From: Geobacteraceae bacterium
GTDB taxonomy: Bacteria; Desulfobacterota; Desulfuromonadia; Geobacterales; Pseudopelobacteraceae
NCBI GenBank assembly: GCA_013336525.1
Contig: JAAXTM010000005.1
Coordinates: forward strand, 1-64,000
Direction of reading: 5' to 3'
Length of the DNA stretch: 64,000 nucleotides
Positions 39,743 through 50,960 of this stretch are shown here, piece by piece. Both the position numbers and the translations under genes were made by a program. The notes beneath the pieces were generated by a model. The model worked only from the letters and a program-made list of their open reading frames with translations, ran no database searches and had not been told where the DNA came from. How positions within the stretch are numbered: position 1 is the first letter of the stretch; the number at the start of each line of letters is the position of its first letter.

Positions 39743-40864
39743 TTATTGTAGCGGCAGACTTATCGTTACTGTGGTACCAAAACCGGGTTTACTGGCGATA
39801 CTTATGATACCTCCATGCTGCCGGATAAAATCCCGCGCATAGAACAGTCCCAGTCCAAAACCACGGATCTGTCCGGTATGGTTCGGATCGACTTGATAAA
39901 ACTTTTCGAAAACCTTTGGCAGTTCTGACTCCGGTATCCCGATTCCAGCGTCCGACACGGCAATAAATACAAAATCGTCTTGACGTCCCAGCTTGAGAGA
40001 GATGTGCCCAGTGCCGTTTGAAAATTTTATAGCATTATCAAGCACCTGATAAAGTGTAAAGCTGATTTTTGAAGCGTCAAGCTGCACTGGTGGCAGAGCT
40101 TCCGGCGCAGCTTCAAAGTCAATATCTAAAGCACCATGCTCTTTTCTACATTTGATCAGCACATCGGCAACGATTTCGTTCAAGTCGCAGGAACTCTTGT
40201 CAATTCCAGTCCCATTCACCATAACCTGGCTGAATTCCAGCAATTCACCAACCAGTTGAGCAAGATAATGTGCTTCTTCGCTGGCCATGTTAATACACTG
40301 TTGAAATAATGGATCCTCCAGCTTAAACACCCCGGTTCGCAGATTCTGCAGAAACAGGGAAATACCGGTTATCGGAGTACGTAACTTGTGTGACACCAGC
40401 GAGAGAAACGTGTTCTTGATCTCGTCGGAGCGCTTGATATCAGCCAACTCCTGCTTAAGCGCTTTTCTTACCAGGGCTTTTTCGATAGAAGTTCTCAGCT
40501 GGAGGATATTGAGGGGTTTGTTGATAAAATCATCAGCGTCTTCTTTAAGCGCACTCAGTATTGTATCGGTGTTTACAAAACCGGTCATAATAACTACAGT
40601 TGCATTCGGGTCAAGCGTTTTGACACTCCTTAGCAGATCGATGCCGGAGCCTCCCGGCATCGAAATATCGGTAAGAATCAGGTCTGGATGCTCCTTTTCG
40701 TACTGCAGAATAGCTTCCTCGCAAGTAGCAGCCTGGACTATCCGATATTTATTGAGAGCCTGTGTACACAGCTCACGGATAAACCTGTCGTCATCGACGA
40801 CTAAAATAGTCGTCTGTGATGATTGTGACAAATGGCCATTAATGTGAGTGAATGATGCCGGCAT
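39743..40864 (-). CDS. response-regulator/histidine-kinase fusion
   Basis: A soluble 373-residue protein that begins with a receiver domain (phospho-acceptor Asp66 in LILTDISMPG, Lys116 in INKP), followed by a HisKA dimerisation domain (His159 in SHKLRTP) and a HATPase_c domain (N box VLDNAIKFS, G1 DAGIGIPE, G2 GFGLGLFYARDF). There is no sensor or membrane region, so an upstream kinase must feed the receiver. The ATG at 40864 is chosen; a TTG at 40891 abuts the alaS stop. It follows alaS directly. Confidence 0.85.
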   Translation of the reverse strand: MPASFTHINGHLSQSSQTTILVVDDDRFIRELCTQALNKYRIVQAATCEEAILQYEKEHPDLILTDISMPGGSGIDLLRSVKTLDPNATVVIMTGFVNTDTILSALKEDADDFINKPLNILQLRTSIEKALVRKALKQELADIKRSDEIKNTFLSLVSHKLRTPITGISLFLQNLRTGVFKLEDPLFQQCINMASEEAHYLAQLVGELLEFSQVMVNGTGIDKSSCDLNEIVADVLIKCRKEHGALDIDFEAAPEALPPVQLDASKISFTLYQVLDNAIKFSNGTGHISLKLGRQDDFVFIAVSDAGIGIPESELPKVFEKFYQVDPNHTGQIRGFGLGLFYARDFIRQHGGIISIASKPGFGTTVTISLPLQ

Positions 40865-40891
40865 ACCAAGCCCCGAGGTATTAAGTCTCAA

Positions 40892-43528
40892 TTAACGTGC
40901 TAAAAGTATTCCTGCAACTGCAGCCAACGCTTCATCCAGCTTTTCCGGCTGGTTTCCACCGGCTTGAGCAAGCTCCGGTTTACCGCCACCACTACCGCCG
41001 ACAATCGGTGCAATCTGCTTGATTATGTCGCCGGCCTTAATTGTACTACTCAAACTTTTGGTAACAACTACCAGTAAATTTGCCTTGTCGCCGATGGCTG
41101 CGCCAAGTGCAATCACACCTTCTCCGATGCGATCTTTCAAAGTATCTGACAGATCGCGCAACGCTTTTATATCCTCAACCTGCACCTTTACGGCCAGCAA
41201 TCTGACGCCTGCAACGTCGACCGCCTGCGACAGCAGATCTCCCGAAGCGGCAACATTAAGCTTGGACTGCAATGTTTCGATTTCACGCTGTAATTCTTTC
41301 TGTCGTGTCAGCAGTTTTTCAAGCCGGTCGCGCGAATTGCCGGCTTCCGCCTTGAGCAATGCCGCGATCCCCCTCTGCTCATCCTCTATCTGCCGGACAA
41401 AGTCGAGGGCCCCAAAACCGGTCAGCGCCTCAATACGCCTTACCCCTGCAGCAATTCCAGCTTCGGAAACGATCTTGAACAGACCAATATCGCCGGCTGC
41501 CCGAACATGGGTTCCACCGCACAGCTCCATACTGACATCCCCTACCTTCACGACACGAACCGAATCACCATACTTCTCGTCAAAAAGTGCTGTAGCACCA
41601 GCTTCGATAGCTTCAGCAACATTCATTTCACGGGTAACAACCTGATCATTAGCCATAATGAACTTGTTCACAATCGTTTCAATCTGACGCAACTCTTCAT
41701 TTGTCACAGCCGAGAAATGCGTAAAGTCAAAGCGGAGACGATCAAGCGACACCATTGAACCAGCCTGTTTGACATGATCACCAAGTACCTGGCGCAGAGC
41801 ACTCTGCAGCAGGTGTGTAGATGTGTGATTGCGGCAAGTAGCATCGCGTTCGATACGTGACACCTTCAGATCAGCCGCATCGCTGGTTTTTATGACCCCC
41901 TCTTTGACAACCGCGTGGTGTACAACCATATCGATAAAAGGGCGGCTCGCCGTAACAACATCAAGATGTGCGTTACCGGTAGAAATCGTCCCGCAGTCAC
42001 CTTTCTGGCCACCGGAATCACCATAGAAAGGGGTTTTTTCCGTGATCACCACAACAGAATCACCGGCGGCAGCAGAATGGACAGAAACTCCGTCCCGAAT
42101 AATCGCCAACACCGTGGCATACGTTGACATCTCATCATAACCGACAAACTGGCCGCGCACGCCGCTGTTATGAAGTTCTTTATATATCGGAGCAATCCCC
42201 TCTTCACCGGAGCCCTTCCAATGTTCACGAGCCTGCGCCCGCTGCCGTTCCATGCAAAGTTCAAAACCGTCCTCGTCAATGGTAAATCCTTCGCTCTCGA
42301 CTATATCGGCGGTCAGGTCGGTTGGAAACCCGTACGTGTCATACAGCTTGAACAATACATCACCAGGAATAACTTTTTGCCCGGCACTTCGCAGAGCAGC
42401 AACCTCATCATTAAGAATTGCCAGGCCTCGGTCCAGGGTTTCGATAAACCGCTGTTCCTCACCCAGAACCACTTTTTTGATATACTCTTCACGCTCCTGC
42501 AGCTCCGGATACGCATCCCCCATAACTTCGCGCACCGCATCAACCATATTATAAAGCATCGGTTCCGCACAGCCGAGCATCTTGGCATGACGCGCAGCCC
42601 TGCGCATGATGCGCCGCAATACGTAGCCGCGTCCTTCATTGGAAGGGAGCGCGCCATCACATATAAGAAACGTCACCGCACGGGCATGATCGGCAATAAC
42701 CCGCATTGAGACACTATCCTTTTCATCGGTACCGTAGCGCTTGCCCACAAGTCTTTCAATATGGCGGATAATTCCCTGTAGAATATCGATATCATAGTTT
42801 GAGCTTACACCCTGCATAACAGCAGTAACACGCTCAAGACCCATTCCGGTATCAACAGACGGCTTCGGAAGCGGCGTCAGCGAGCCGTCACTTGACCGGT
42901 TAAACTGCATGAAGACGTTGTTCCAGATTTCCATGTAACGGTCACAGTCACAGCCGACATTGCAATCAGGGCGATCACACCCTACCTCGGCCCCCTGATC
43001 ATAAAATATTTCACTGCATGGACCGCAGGGACCGGTATCACCCATTGACCAGAAGTTGTCCTTCTCGCCAAAACGGAAAATCCGCTCCCGCGGGATGCCT
43101 TCCTGGGTGTGCCAGATATCAGCCGCCTCATCATCATCGGTATAAACAGTAACATACAGGCGACTTTTGTCCAGCTTCAACTCCTGAGTCAAAAATTCCC
43201 AGGCATAAGCAATCGCCTCTTTTTTGAAATAATCACCAAAGGAAAAATTCCCCAACATTTCAAAAAACGTATGGTGACGAGCCGTCCGGCCGACGTTTTC
43301 AAGATCGTTATGCTTACCACCCGCCCGAACGCATTTTTGAGAGCTTACTGCCCGGTAATAGCCACGATCCTCCAAACCCAGAAAACAGTCTTTGAACTGG
43401 TTCATGCCGGCATTGGCAAACATCAGGGTCGGATCATTCTTGGGGAGTATTCCGGAACTGGGCACAACCGTGTGCCCCCGGTCGGCAAAATATTGAAGAA
43501 AGCGTGCGCGAATTTCTGTACCTGTCAT
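40892..43528 (-). CDS. alaS: alanyl-tRNA synthetase
   Basis: An 878-residue class II synthetase charging tRNA-Ala. In order: catalytic domain (about 1-240, including [10 protein letters not shown]), tRNA-recognition region, the editing domain with HTSTHLL and CGGTH zinc motifs, and a C-terminal DHHA1 domain with [15 protein letters not shown]. Length is normal. It lies between recX and the kinase fusion, a common recA-recX-alaS order. Confidence 0.96.
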   Translation of the reverse strand: MTGTEIRARFLQYFADRGHTVVPSSGILPKNDPTLMFANAGMNQFKDCFLGLEDRGYYRAVSSQKCVRAGGKHNDLENVGRTARHHTFFEMLGNFSFGDYFKKEAIAYAWEFLTQELKLDKSRLYVTVYTDDDEAADIWHTQEGIPRERIFRFGEKDNFWSMGDTGPCGPCSEIFYDQGAEVGCDRPDCNVGCDCDRYMEIWNNVFMQFNRSSDGSLTPLPKPSVDTGMGLERVTAVMQGVSSNYDIDILQGIIRHIERLVGKRYGTDEKDSVSMRVIADHARAVTFLICDGALPSNEGRGYVLRRIMRRAARHAKMLGCAEPMLYNMVDAVREVMGDAYPELQEREEYIKKVVLGEEQRFIETLDRGLAILNDEVAALRSAGQKVIPGDVLFKLYDTYGFPTDLTADIVESEGFTIDEDGFELCMERQRAQAREHWKGSGEEGIAPIYKELHNSGVRGQFVGYDEMSTYATVLAIIRDGVSVHSAAAGDSVVVITEKTPFYGDSGGQKGDCGTISTGNAHLDVVTASRPFIDMVVHHAVVKEGVIKTSDAADLKVSRIERDATCRNHTSTHLLQSALRQVLGDHVKQAGSMVSLDRLRFDFTHFSAVTNEELRQIETIVNKFIMANDQVVTREMNVAEAIEAGATALFDEKYGDSVRVVKVGDVSMELCGGTHVRAAGDIGLFKIVSEAGIAAGVRRIEALTGFGALDFVRQIEDEQRGIAALLKAEAGNSRDRLEKLLTRQKELQREIETLQSKLNVAASGDLLSQAVDVAGVRLLAVKVQVEDIKALRDLSDTLKDRIGEGVIALGAAIGDKANLLVVVTKSLSSTIKAGDIIKQIAPIVGGSGGGKPELAQAGGNQPEKLDEALAAVAGILLAR

Positions 43529-43566
43529 GATGTCCTCGTTAGAATATAAATAATTACAAAAAATAT

Positions 43567-44049
43567 TTACTCATCTGTCCGTAAAGCCCGCATTATCGCG
43601 GAAAATCCAAATCCACGCCGCTGCAAAAAACCGATAACGCGGCGTTTGTCCCGTTCACTTGCCGTCGAATAGGAAAATCCGGGGTAGCGCCGCTCTGCCG
43701 CCGACCTGACCTCGGATACTTCATCTCTCTCCGCCAGAAGATGCGCAAGGGTTTCACCAACAACTTCCGCAGTAAACCCCCTGCGTCGCATCTCCATACG
43801 AAGTCTGGCCCCGTAAAAACGACCGGAGGACAGCGCCGAATCAGCAAACCGTTCGGCATACCGCTGGTCATTCAGCCATCCCTCACGCTGCAGGCGGGTT
43901 ATCACAGTGTCAATATCCTGCCAGGACACTTCCCGCGCCGACAGTTTCTGACTTATTCTGGCAGTTGAATAATCCCGGCCGGTCAGCAGCCGTAAAGCAT
44001 ACGGGTAAACCTGATCGGGCGTTAACGGCTTAGTATTTTTCGATTTCAA
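43567..44049 (-). CDS. recX: RecX regulatory protein
   Basis: A RecX family protein with the three-helix repeats that cap and limit RecA filaments ([20 protein letters not shown], then a second repeat [18 protein letters not shown] and a third ending FLQRRGFGF). The frame is open further upstream into pilT, with ATGs at 44184 and 44076, but the family usually begins near the first repeat. A TTG at 44049 has AGGA five bases before it and overlaps pilT by only 20 bases, giving 160 residues. The exact start is uncertain. Confidence 0.8.
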   Translation of the reverse strand: MKSKNTKPLTPDQVYPYALRLLTGRDYSTARISQKLSAREVSWQDIDTVITRLQREGWLNDQRYAERFADSALSSGRFYGARLRMEMRRRGFTAEVVGETLAHLLAERDEVSEVRSAAERRYPGFSYSTASERDKRRVIGFLQRRGFGFSAIMRALRTDE

Positions 44050-45187
44050 GCTTGTCCTGCTCCGCAGCAGCGTCATCTGGCTTATTCTCAAAGCCTTCCC
44101 AGGAAGCGTCTGAAGTTGAGGAGATACCGGAAACCTTGAGGGCAAAGTCGTCTGGATTGGAGCTCTGACGAATCGCTTCTTCATAGGTAATCAGCTTGTT
44201 GGAATAGAGCCTCATAAGCGACTGATCAAAGGTCTGCATGCCATACGAGACGAAACCCTGAGCGATGGCGTCATTCAACTGTTTGGTCTTGTCTTTGTCA
44301 TCAATACATTCCCTGACACGGGCGGAGGCCAGCATAACCTCCACAGCCGGAACACGCCCCTTGCCGTCCGCCTTGGGCACCAGCCTTTGGGAGATAACCG
44401 CCCTGATGATACTTGCCAGCTGAATTCGGACCTGGCGCTGGTGATATGGCGGAAAAACGCCGATGATACGGTTGATGGTTTCCGCAGCATCCATTGTGTG
44501 AAGGGTGGACATGACCAGGTGACCGGTTTCTGCAGCGGTCATTGCCGTTTCGATTGTTTCGTAATCACGCATTTCGCCAACAAGAATGACATCGGGATCC
44601 TGGCGCAAAGCCCCTTTCAGTGCGGCTGAGAACGTAGGAGTGTCGGTACCTACCTCGCGCTGGCTGATGATGCTCTTGTTGTCGCGATGCAGGAATTCAA
44701 CCGGATCTTCGATAGTGATGATATTGCAGGTACGCTGACTGTTGATGCTGTCAACCATTGCCGCAAGCGTACTCGACTTGCCGGAGCCGGTTGTTCCGGT
44801 CACCAGGATCAGTCCCCGCTCTTCCTGGCAGATTTTCTGCATAATCGGCGGAAGGTTCAGCCCCTCCAGCGTCGGGATAACAAAGGAGATAGAACGGAAG
44901 ACCATCGCTACTGTGCCACGCTGACGGTATACACTGACCCTGAACCGACCGAGCCCCGGTACGGCATGCGCCAGATCTATTTCAGAATTTTCCTCGAATA
45001 TGCGCCGTTGACGATCATTCATCATCGACTGTGCGGTATCAGAAACAAAGTCAGGCGACAAACGCGCTGCGTTTGGAATCGGGTGCAGACGGCCGTCAAT
45101 CCTTACAATAGGAGGAAGCCCTGTCTTGATGTGAATATCAGAACCTTTGGCCTTAAACGCAATGGTAAGTATCTCGTTCAGATCCAC
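44030..45187 (-). CDS. PilT/PilU-family twitching motility ATPase
   Basis: A 385-residue hexameric ATPase that powers type IV pilus retraction. An N-terminal PAS-like domain (1-100) precedes the RecA-like core: Walker A GTTGSGKS (131-138), Asp box ITIEDPVEF, Walker B ILVGEMRD and the His box STLHTMDA. The AIRAVISQRL motif differs slightly from PilT1 (AIIxQxL), so a PilU-like role is possible. The start is a GTG at 45187 with GGAGG six bases upstream. It is co-directional with recA and recX. Confidence 0.85.
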   Translation of the reverse strand: MDLNEILTIAFKAKGSDIHIKTGLPPIVRIDGRLHPIPNAARLSPDFVSDTAQSMMNDRQRRIFEENSEIDLAHAVPGLGRFRVSVYRQRGTVAMVFRSISFVIPTLEGLNLPPIMQKICQEERGLILVTGTTGSGKSSTLAAMVDSINSQRTCNIITIEDPVEFLHRDNKSIISQREVGTDTPTFSAALKGALRQDPDVILVGEMRDYETIETAMTAAETGHLVMSTLHTMDAAETINRIIGVFPPYHQRQVRIQLASIIRAVISQRLVPKADGKGRVPAVEVMLASARVRECIDDKDKTKQLNDAIAQGFVSYGMQTFDQSLMRLYSNKLITYEEAIRQSSNPDDFALKVSGISSTSDASWEGFENKPDDAAAEQDKLEIEKY

Positions 45188-45202
45188 AGCATACCTCCGT
45201 TA

Positions 45203-46240
45203 CTACGCAGCTTTAACTACCTTGTCAGGCAACGGTACCGGCTTGAGCAGGTCCATCAGCTTGCCTTCAATCTCAGCAAGCGTTTCAGGATGCTCGGTCA
45301 ACCAGGTACGGGAATTTTCACGCCCCTGACCGATTCTGTCTTTGCCGTAGGAGTACCATGCGCCGCTCTTCTCGACGATATTTTTGTCAACCGCCAGATC
45401 AAGCACATCTCCGGTACGCGAAATGCCTTCACCATAAAGAATATCGAATTCCACCTCTTTAAAAGGTGGAGCTACCTTGTTTTTGACAACCTTGACCCGG
45501 GTGCGGGAGCCGATAATCTGATCGCCCTGCTTCAGTGTGGCGATCTTGCGAATATCCATACGCACTGAAGCGTAGAATTTGAGTGCATTACCGCCGGTGG
45601 TCGTTTCAGGATTCCCGAACATGACACCAATTTTCATACGTATCTGATTGATGAAGATCACGCAGCAGTTAGACTTGCTGATAATGCCGGTCAGCTTGCG
45701 GAGCGCCTGGGACATCAGGCGTGCTTGAAGTCCCATATGGGAATCACCCATGTCGCCTTCTATCTCGGCCTTGGGAACAAGAGCGGCTACCGAGTCAACA
45801 ACAAGGATATCAATTGCACCGCTTCTTACTAGGGTCTCGGTAATTTCCAGCGCCTGTTCACCTGTGTCCGGCTGCGATACCAGCAGGTCATCGGTCTTGA
45901 CGCCCAGCTTGCGGGCATAGCTGATATCGAGCGCATGCTCGGCATCAATAAAAGCGGCAATACCCCCAGTTTTTTGTGCCTCGGCAATTATATGCAGAGC
46001 CAGCGTAGTTTTACCTGATGATTCAGGACCATATATCTCGATTACTCTGCCACGCGGGACACCACCGACCCCCAGAGCCATGTCGAGAGAAATGGACCCG
46101 GTAGAAATAGCCTCGACCCCCGGAAGCGCCTCATCATTACCAAGCCGCATGATTGCGCCCTTGCCGAACTGTTTTTCGATCTGACTCAGGGCCAGCTCAA
46201 TCGCCTTGTTTTTCTCCGGCGCGTTGTTTTTCTCAGCCAT
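45203..46240 (-). CDS. recA: recombinase A
   Basis: A 345-residue recombinase and LexA co-protease. Walker A is GPESSGKTT (71-79), followed by [12 protein letters not shown] and the DNA-binding loops L1 and L2 ([18 protein letters not shown]). AGGAG precedes ATG 46240. The order recA-pilT-recX-alaS separates recA from recX by one gene. No GGTT...ACC-type LexA box was found upstream in the 267-base divergent region. Confidence 0.97.
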   Translation of the reverse strand: MAEKNNAPEKNKAIELALSQIEKQFGKGAIMRLGNDEALPGVEAISTGSISLDMALGVGGVPRGRVIEIYGPESSGKTTLALHIIAEAQKTGGIAAFIDAEHALDISYARKLGVKTDDLLVSQPDTGEQALEITETLVRSGAIDILVVDSVAALVPKAEIEGDMGDSHMGLQARLMSQALRKLTGIISKSNCCVIFINQIRMKIGVMFGNPETTTGGNALKFYASVRMDIRKIATLKQGDQIIGSRTRVKVVKNKVAPPFKEVEFDILYGEGISRTGDVLDLAVDKNIVEKSGAWYSYGKDRIGQGRENSRTWLTEHPETLAEIEGKLMDLLKPVPLPDKVVKAA

Positions 46241-46348
46241 TGGTAGGTATCTCCTAGAGGATATAGTTCACAGATTAAAGGAGTAGAAATTAACATATCC
46301 GGCAGTTGCACCGCAAGGTTTTATCTGACCCAGCCGTCCTTGTGCGTC

Positions 46349-46385
46349 TGATCTAAAATTCACAGAAGATATATGATCTAAAATT
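46349..46385. repeat. two 12-bp direct repeats between recA and the chemotaxis gene
   Basis: TGATCTAAAATT occurs at 46349-46360 and again at 46374-46385, a 25-base period. The spacing is near two to two-and-a-half helical turns, which suits a regulator that binds direct repeats. It could act on recA (-) or the chemotaxis gene (+). Confidence 0.5.
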
Positions 46386-46507
46386 ATGCTTATTCTCTTA
46401 ATATATCCGTGTTATAGTCTACCCGTGTGTGCCATAAGCAGTCGGTATATAAGCCTTTTAAAACTCATACACTGAAATAAGCATCTACCCTTTTATGAGG
46501 TGACATC

Positions 46508-47686
46508 ATGAATTACCTGTTAAACCTTTATATGAGCTTCAGGATTCGTACCCGCATAATTTTTCTCTGCATCTGCTACAGCGCCTGTATCGTCTCTGCG
46601 GTCGTTGCAGCGCGCATGCTTTCGCAAACAATATCCATCCTCTCCACCGTCGCATTCGTTCTGATCGGAGCATTTTTCTGCGGCCTGCTTTACTGGTCGA
46701 TCGACCAGGCACTTGTCAGAATCATGGGGTATCTTTCCAAGATGACCGAAGGGGACCTGACTCTGGAAATCAAGCCCAAACGCAACAATGAAATAAGTGC
46801 CATAATCCGGGGTATTGGCACGCTTCAGTCAACAATGCGTGAAATTCTTGGACAGATCTCACAAACGTCACAGCAGATAACTCTGGCATCGGGCAGACTG
46901 CAAACCAGTGCAAGCCAGATCGCCTCAGGAACCGAGGAGGTGGCGCAGCAGACCAACTCGGTTGCTGCAGCGAGCGAGGAAATGGCCGCCACGTCAAATG
47001 ACATCGCCCATAACTGCCTGAGCGCCGCCGAAAATTCGAACCGGGCCAGCGACACCGCACGCTCGGGAGCAGAGACTGTCAGGCGGGCAACGAACGGTAT
47101 GGAACGTATTGCCGCCAGAGTAAAGGATACGGCAAAAACCGTCGAAGAACTGGGCACGCGCTCCGACCAGATCGGCCAGATCATCGGTACAATCGAGGAC
47201 ATTGCAGACCAGACCAACCTGCTGGCGCTCAATGCCGCCATCGAAGCGGCCCGGGCCGGGGAGCAGGGGCGCGGCTTTGCAGTTGTCGCCGACGAAGTGC
47301 GGGCGCTTGCGGAGCGCACTACCCGCGCTACCCGCGAGATCAGCGAGATGATCAAGGCTATCCAGAAGGAAACAAAGAGGGCAGTGGTCGCCATCGAAGA
47401 AGGTGTAGCTGAAGTTGAGAAGGGTACCGAATATTCCATCAGCTCCGGTCAGGCGCTGGAGCAGATACTCTCTCAGATAAACGACGTCACCATGCAGGTC
47501 AACCAGATTGCCACCGCAGCCGAAGAGCAGACTGCAACCACTGGAGAAATCACCTCCAACATCCAGAAAATTACCGCGGTGGTGCAGCAGACTGCCGGCG
47601 GTGCGACAGAAACCGCCACGGCATCTTCAGGCCTATCAAAGGTGGCCGAGGATCTTCAACATTTGGTAGGAAAGTTCAAGCTCTAG
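46508..47686 (+). CDS. methyl-accepting chemotaxis protein without a periplasmic sensor domain
   Basis: A 392-residue transducer. Two membrane helices (about 16-36 and 43-63) are separated by only a few residues, so there is no external ligand domain. A short HAMP region follows ([16 protein letters not shown]), then the signalling coiled coil with the CheW/CheA-binding tip [20 protein letters not shown]. The last residues lack the NWETF-type receptor-methylase tether. It presumably senses an internal or membrane signal. GAGGTG precedes ATG 46508. Confidence 0.9.
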   Translation: MNYLLNLYMSFRIRTRIIFLCICYSACIVSAVVAARMLSQTISILSTVAFVLIGAFFCGLLYWSIDQALVRIMGYLSKMTEGDLTLEIKPKRNNEISAIIRGIGTLQSTMREILGQISQTSQQITLASGRLQTSASQIASGTEEVAQQTNSVAAASEEMAATSNDIAHNCLSAAENSNRASDTARSGAETVRRATNGMERIAARVKDTAKTVEELGTRSDQIGQIIGTIEDIADQTNLLALNAAIEAARAGEQGRGFAVVADEVRALAERTTRATREISEMIKAIQKETKRAVVAIEEGVAEVEKGTEYSISSGQALEQILSQINDVTMQVNQIATAAEEQTATTGEITSNIQKITAVVQQTAGGATETATASSGLSKVAEDLQHLVGKFKL

Positions 47687-47695
47687 GGAACTCAC

Positions 47696-48499
47696 TTATT
47701 TCTGGCAACCACGGCAGAAAACGGTGCTCCGCCCACCGATCCTGATCTCTTCAAGCGGCTCATTGCATTTATGACAAGACTCACCACTCCGCCCGTAAAC
47801 CTTGAAGGTCTGTGGATAATAAGCCACTGTTTCCTCTGCGACCAGACAGGCGTCCCCTTCCTTAATTGATTCTTTCAGCACATCCCTTATGGTAGCAACC
47901 AGCTCTGTACATTCCAGCGGAGTTAGATCTCCGGCGGCCCGGTCCGGACGGATTCGGGCACGGAACAGCGCCTCGTTGGCATAGATATTCCCTACCCCGG
48001 CCACAACGGCGCTATTCATAATCAACTGCTTTACCGCTACCTTGCGACCTCTGCTCGCACCAAAAAGGTACTCACCCTCAAAACCTTTGCCAAGAGGTTC
48101 CGGGCCGATTTCTGCAAGAAGCGGGTGCTGCTGAGGATCGCCGATAAACCAGGTAACAACACCAAATTTGCGCGGATCGTAGAAACGGAGCAGCTGACCA
48201 TCTTCAAATATGAAGTCAAGATGATCATGTTTTCCAGGCGGAGGTGCACTACGGAGCAACTTCAGGAAGCCGGTCATCCCCAGATGTACGAGTAACCAGC
48301 CGACCTCGCAGTCAAACAGCAGATACTTCCCACGACGGGCAATAGCCCGCAACATTCGCCCCGAAAGAACCTGATCCAGATTTGCCGGAACCGGCAGTCG
48401 GAGCTTCTTAACGCGGGGAACCACCTGTTTAAATCTACTCCCAATCAACTCCCGCTCCAGCCGACGGCGGGTTACTTCCACTTCCGGGAGCTCAGGCAC
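47696..48499 (-). CDS. mutM: formamidopyrimidine-DNA glycosylase
   Basis: A 267-residue glycosylase/AP-lyase that removes 8-oxoguanine and ring-opened purines. The start is the GTG at 48499, because it follows GGAGG by five bases and puts the catalytic proline at position 2 (PELPEVE); an upstream in-frame TTG at 48511 would bury that proline. The helix-two-turn-helix and the C-terminal zinc finger (CHKC ... CRGC) are intact. Last gene of a larB-larC-cinA-mutM run. Confidence 0.95.
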   Translation of the reverse strand: MPELPEVEVTRRRLERELIGSRFKQVVPRVKKLRLPVPANLDQVLSGRMLRAIARRGKYLLFDCEVGWLLVHLGMTGFLKLLRSAPPPGKHDHLDFIFEDGQLLRFYDPRKFGVVTWFIGDPQQHPLLAEIGPEPLGKGFEGEYLFGASRGRKVAVKQLIMNSAVVAGVGNIYANEALFRARIRPDRAAGDLTPLECTELVATIRDVLKESIKEGDACLVAEETVAYYPQTFKVYGRSGESCHKCNEPLEEIRIGGRSTVFCRGCQK

Positions 48500-48528
48500 A
48501 TTGTCCTCCAAAAGTCAATTTGGCGTTG

Positions 48529-49776
48529 TTACTCCCTCTTCAACAGATAACGCCGCAGCCAGTCAAGAGCCGTCCACGCCGTCAGGGTTCGAATATCGTC
48601 CCGGTTCCCGTTAAAGTGAAAACGCTTGGTCCAGCAACCATCCGCTGCCGCAAGCGAAATAAATACCGTGCCGACCGGCTTGTCCTCGCTGCCACCGTCC
48701 GGCCCGGCAATGCCGGTTACCGCAAGGCCAAGATCACTGCCGGAAGCCTGCCGGATCCCCTTGGCCATCGCCGAGGCACATTCGGAACTGACCGCACCGG
48801 AGCCGTTCAGTAACCCTGAAGGAATGCCCAGCAATCGCATTTTCGCGTCATTCGAATATGTCACCACACTCTCTAAAAAATATCGGGAGCTGCCGGCAAT
48901 ATCAGTGAGCCTTTTTGCTATAAGTCCACCACTGCAAGATTCGGCCAGGGAAACAGTCAAACAACGATCTCGAAACAGCTCAGAAACGGCATCGTCCATG
49001 CAGACATTGCCAGAGGAGAAACAATAATCCTTCAACCTCTCCCTCACAACATTAACCGCCGGCAGAAGAAGGTCAGTTGCCGCATCATGGCTGTCCGCTT
49101 CGGCCCTCAGTGTCACTTTCATCCAGGGAAAGGTTACGCAAATGCCAAGGGTCAGACCACTCGCAGGGTTGACTATCCCAAGCAGCAACTCATCTACTTC
49201 CGCCTCACACGGTCCGAACAGGTTCAAGCTTTCAGTGCGGATAACCCGCTTGTGGGGAACACGTTCCAGGAGGAATGGCAAAACAGTGTCATGCAGCATA
49301 ACGATCATCTCTGACGGAACACCCGGCATAAAAAACATAAAACAGCCGTTGTGCATCAGATGAAAACCACAAGCGGTACCGCGCGGATTAGGAATCAGCA
49401 CAGATTTAGTCGGGATCATTGCCTGTTTATCGCTCAAAGGGCATAAAATCAGGTTTTCAAGCTTACCTGACATCAGGCGAACATGATTGCGCGCCTCATC
49501 ATTAATAACCAGGCGTCTGCCGGTTGCCCGCGCCGCAGCCCGCGACGTCATATCATCCGCAGTTGGACCAAGTCCTCCGGTTACGATGACCGCGTCGCTG
49601 ACCCGCCCGAGATCGCTCAGCGCACCAATGATATCCGACTCATTGTCCCCAACCGTAATGTGGCGCTGAATCAGCAAACCTTCCGCAAGCAGCGTCGAAG
49701 CAATTGTACCGGCATTTGTATCAGTCAACTGACCGCAGATCAGTTCATCACCGATACTTAACGTTGAAATTTTCAT
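48529..49776 (-). CDS. cinA: CinA family protein / nicotinamide-nucleotide amidase
   Basis: A 415-residue protein with an N-terminal MoCF-like domain (1-170) that has ADP-ribose pyrophosphatase activity in characterised members, and a C-terminal amidase domain (about 255-410) with the [16 protein letters not shown] motif and [18 protein letters not shown]. Together they recycle NMN to nicotinic acid mononucleotide in pyridine-nucleotide salvage. It overlaps the larC stop by four bases. Confidence 0.92.
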   Translation of the reverse strand: MKISTLSIGDELICGQLTDTNAGTIASTLLAEGLLIQRHITVGDNESDIIGALSDLGRVSDAVIVTGGLGPTADDMTSRAAARATGRRLVINDEARNHVRLMSGKLENLILCPLSDKQAMIPTKSVLIPNPRGTACGFHLMHNGCFMFFMPGVPSEMIVMLHDTVLPFLLERVPHKRVIRTESLNLFGPCEAEVDELLLGIVNPASGLTLGICVTFPWMKVTLRAEADSHDAATDLLLPAVNVVRERLKDYCFSSGNVCMDDAVSELFRDRCLTVSLAESCSGGLIAKRLTDIAGSSRYFLESVVTYSNDAKMRLLGIPSGLLNGSGAVSSECASAMAKGIRQASGSDLGLAVTGIAGPDGGSEDKPVGTVFISLAAADGCWTKRFHFNGNRDDIRTLTAWTALDWLRRYLLKRE

Positions 49777-50954
49777 GCTTCTGATACCCCTATGTACTGC
49801 AGTCGCTCCATGACCTCTCGACAGGGGATCTCCTTTTCACGGGCTATACGGCGGCAATCTTCATATTCAGGGGACCTGCGCAGCATTTTACCACTACTGT
49901 CTATAATTTCCTTAAACCTGACCGGGCCAAAATCCGTCTGCCGTTCAACAACCCGTCGCTGCAGAATGATGCGATCTGCACGGTAATAACGAAGGCCGAT
50001 AGCAGTAGTTTCAACCAGCAGCGTTTGAGACAGCAGCTCAAGCTGTTCAGGATGGCAGAGAAATGACACCATCACACCCGGGCGGTTCTTTTTCATCTGA
50101 ATAGAGGCAAAGAATACATCCAGTGCCCCCTCTTCAAGCAGCCGCTCCATGGCGTAACCGAGGACTTCAGGTGTAGAGTCATCAATGTTAGCCTCAACCA
50201 CTATTACTTCATCGGCATGGTCAGATTTTTCAACTTTACTGCCAAGAAAAGCGCGGAGAATGTTAGGGCAATCCGTGAAATCGCGCCCGCCTGCACCACA
50301 ACCTGTTTTTTCCAGCAGCATTGTCGGCTGCTGCCCAAACCCGCTGACCAGCGCCACCAGAATTGCAGCTCCTGTCGGCGTAACACGCTCTCCCGAACCA
50401 CACTCGCCATGTACCGGTAATCCTTTTAAAAGCTCAGCCGTAGCAGGAGCCGGCACGGAGAGCCGACCGTGGGCTGTCTCCACAAAACCGCTACCCAGCG
50501 GCAGCGCCGAAGCATAAATCTGTTCCACCTGAAGATGTTCAAGACAGATTGCAGTCGCGACAATATCAACGATGGAGTCAATCGCACCAACTTCGTGAAA
50601 ATGAACATTTTCAATGGCCACACCATGCACCTTGGCCTCGGCCTCAGCCAGACAACGGAAGATCAATCGTGATTTTTCCTTGACCTGGTCAGACAGCCCG
50701 CTTGCAGCGATCATGGCATCAATCCTGGAATAGTGCCGATGAGTATGATGATCATGCACCGCCACATCGAATTTCAGAGCCGGTATCTGCAGCCGTTCAG
50801 TACGGCTGGTTGAGAGTGTATAGGAGCCGGGGGGGAGTTCCAGCGCTGACAGTTCCTTCCGCACATGCTCCAGCGGCACCCCTAGATCGAGCAGGGCGCC
50901 CACAGTCATATCGCCGGAGATTCCGGCATAACAGTCGAAATAGAGAGTTATCAT
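49773..50954 (-). CDS. larC: nickel-pincer cofactor biosynthesis protein LarC
   Basis: A 393-residue CTP-dependent nickel insertase that places Ni in the pincer nucleotide for lactate racemase-type enzymes. [20 protein letters not shown] at the start and [19 protein letters not shown] are the family motifs. In Lactobacillus plantarum larC needs a programmed frameshift; here it is one uninterrupted frame. larB precedes it and cinA overlaps its end. Confidence 0.92.
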   Translation of the reverse strand: MITLYFDCYAGISGDMTVGALLDLGVPLEHVRKELSALELPPGSYTLSTSRTERLQIPALKFDVAVHDHHTHRHYSRIDAMIAASGLSDQVKEKSRLIFRCLAEAEAKVHGVAIENVHFHEVGAIDSIVDIVATAICLEHLQVEQIYASALPLGSGFVETAHGRLSVPAPATAELLKGLPVHGECGSGERVTPTGAAILVALVSGFGQQPTMLLEKTGCGAGGRDFTDCPNILRAFLGSKVEKSDHADEVIVVEANIDDSTPEVLGYAMERLLEEGALDVFFASIQMKKNRPGVMVSFLCHPEQLELLSQTLLVETTAIGLRYYRADRIILQRRVVERQTDFGPVRFKEIIDSSGKMLRRSPEYEDCRRIAREKEIPCREVMERLQYIGVSEA

Positions 50955-50960
50955 ATCATG

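Noticed and set aside
44050-44184. RecX start at 44184
   Set aside because: It would overlap pilT by 155 bases and add residues with no resemblance to the family; a start near 44049 has a ribosome site and normal length.
46241-46400. LexA box of the GGTTnnCnnnnGnnnACC type upstream of recA
   Set aside because: Read through on both strands; no match better than chance was found, so no SOS site is claimed.
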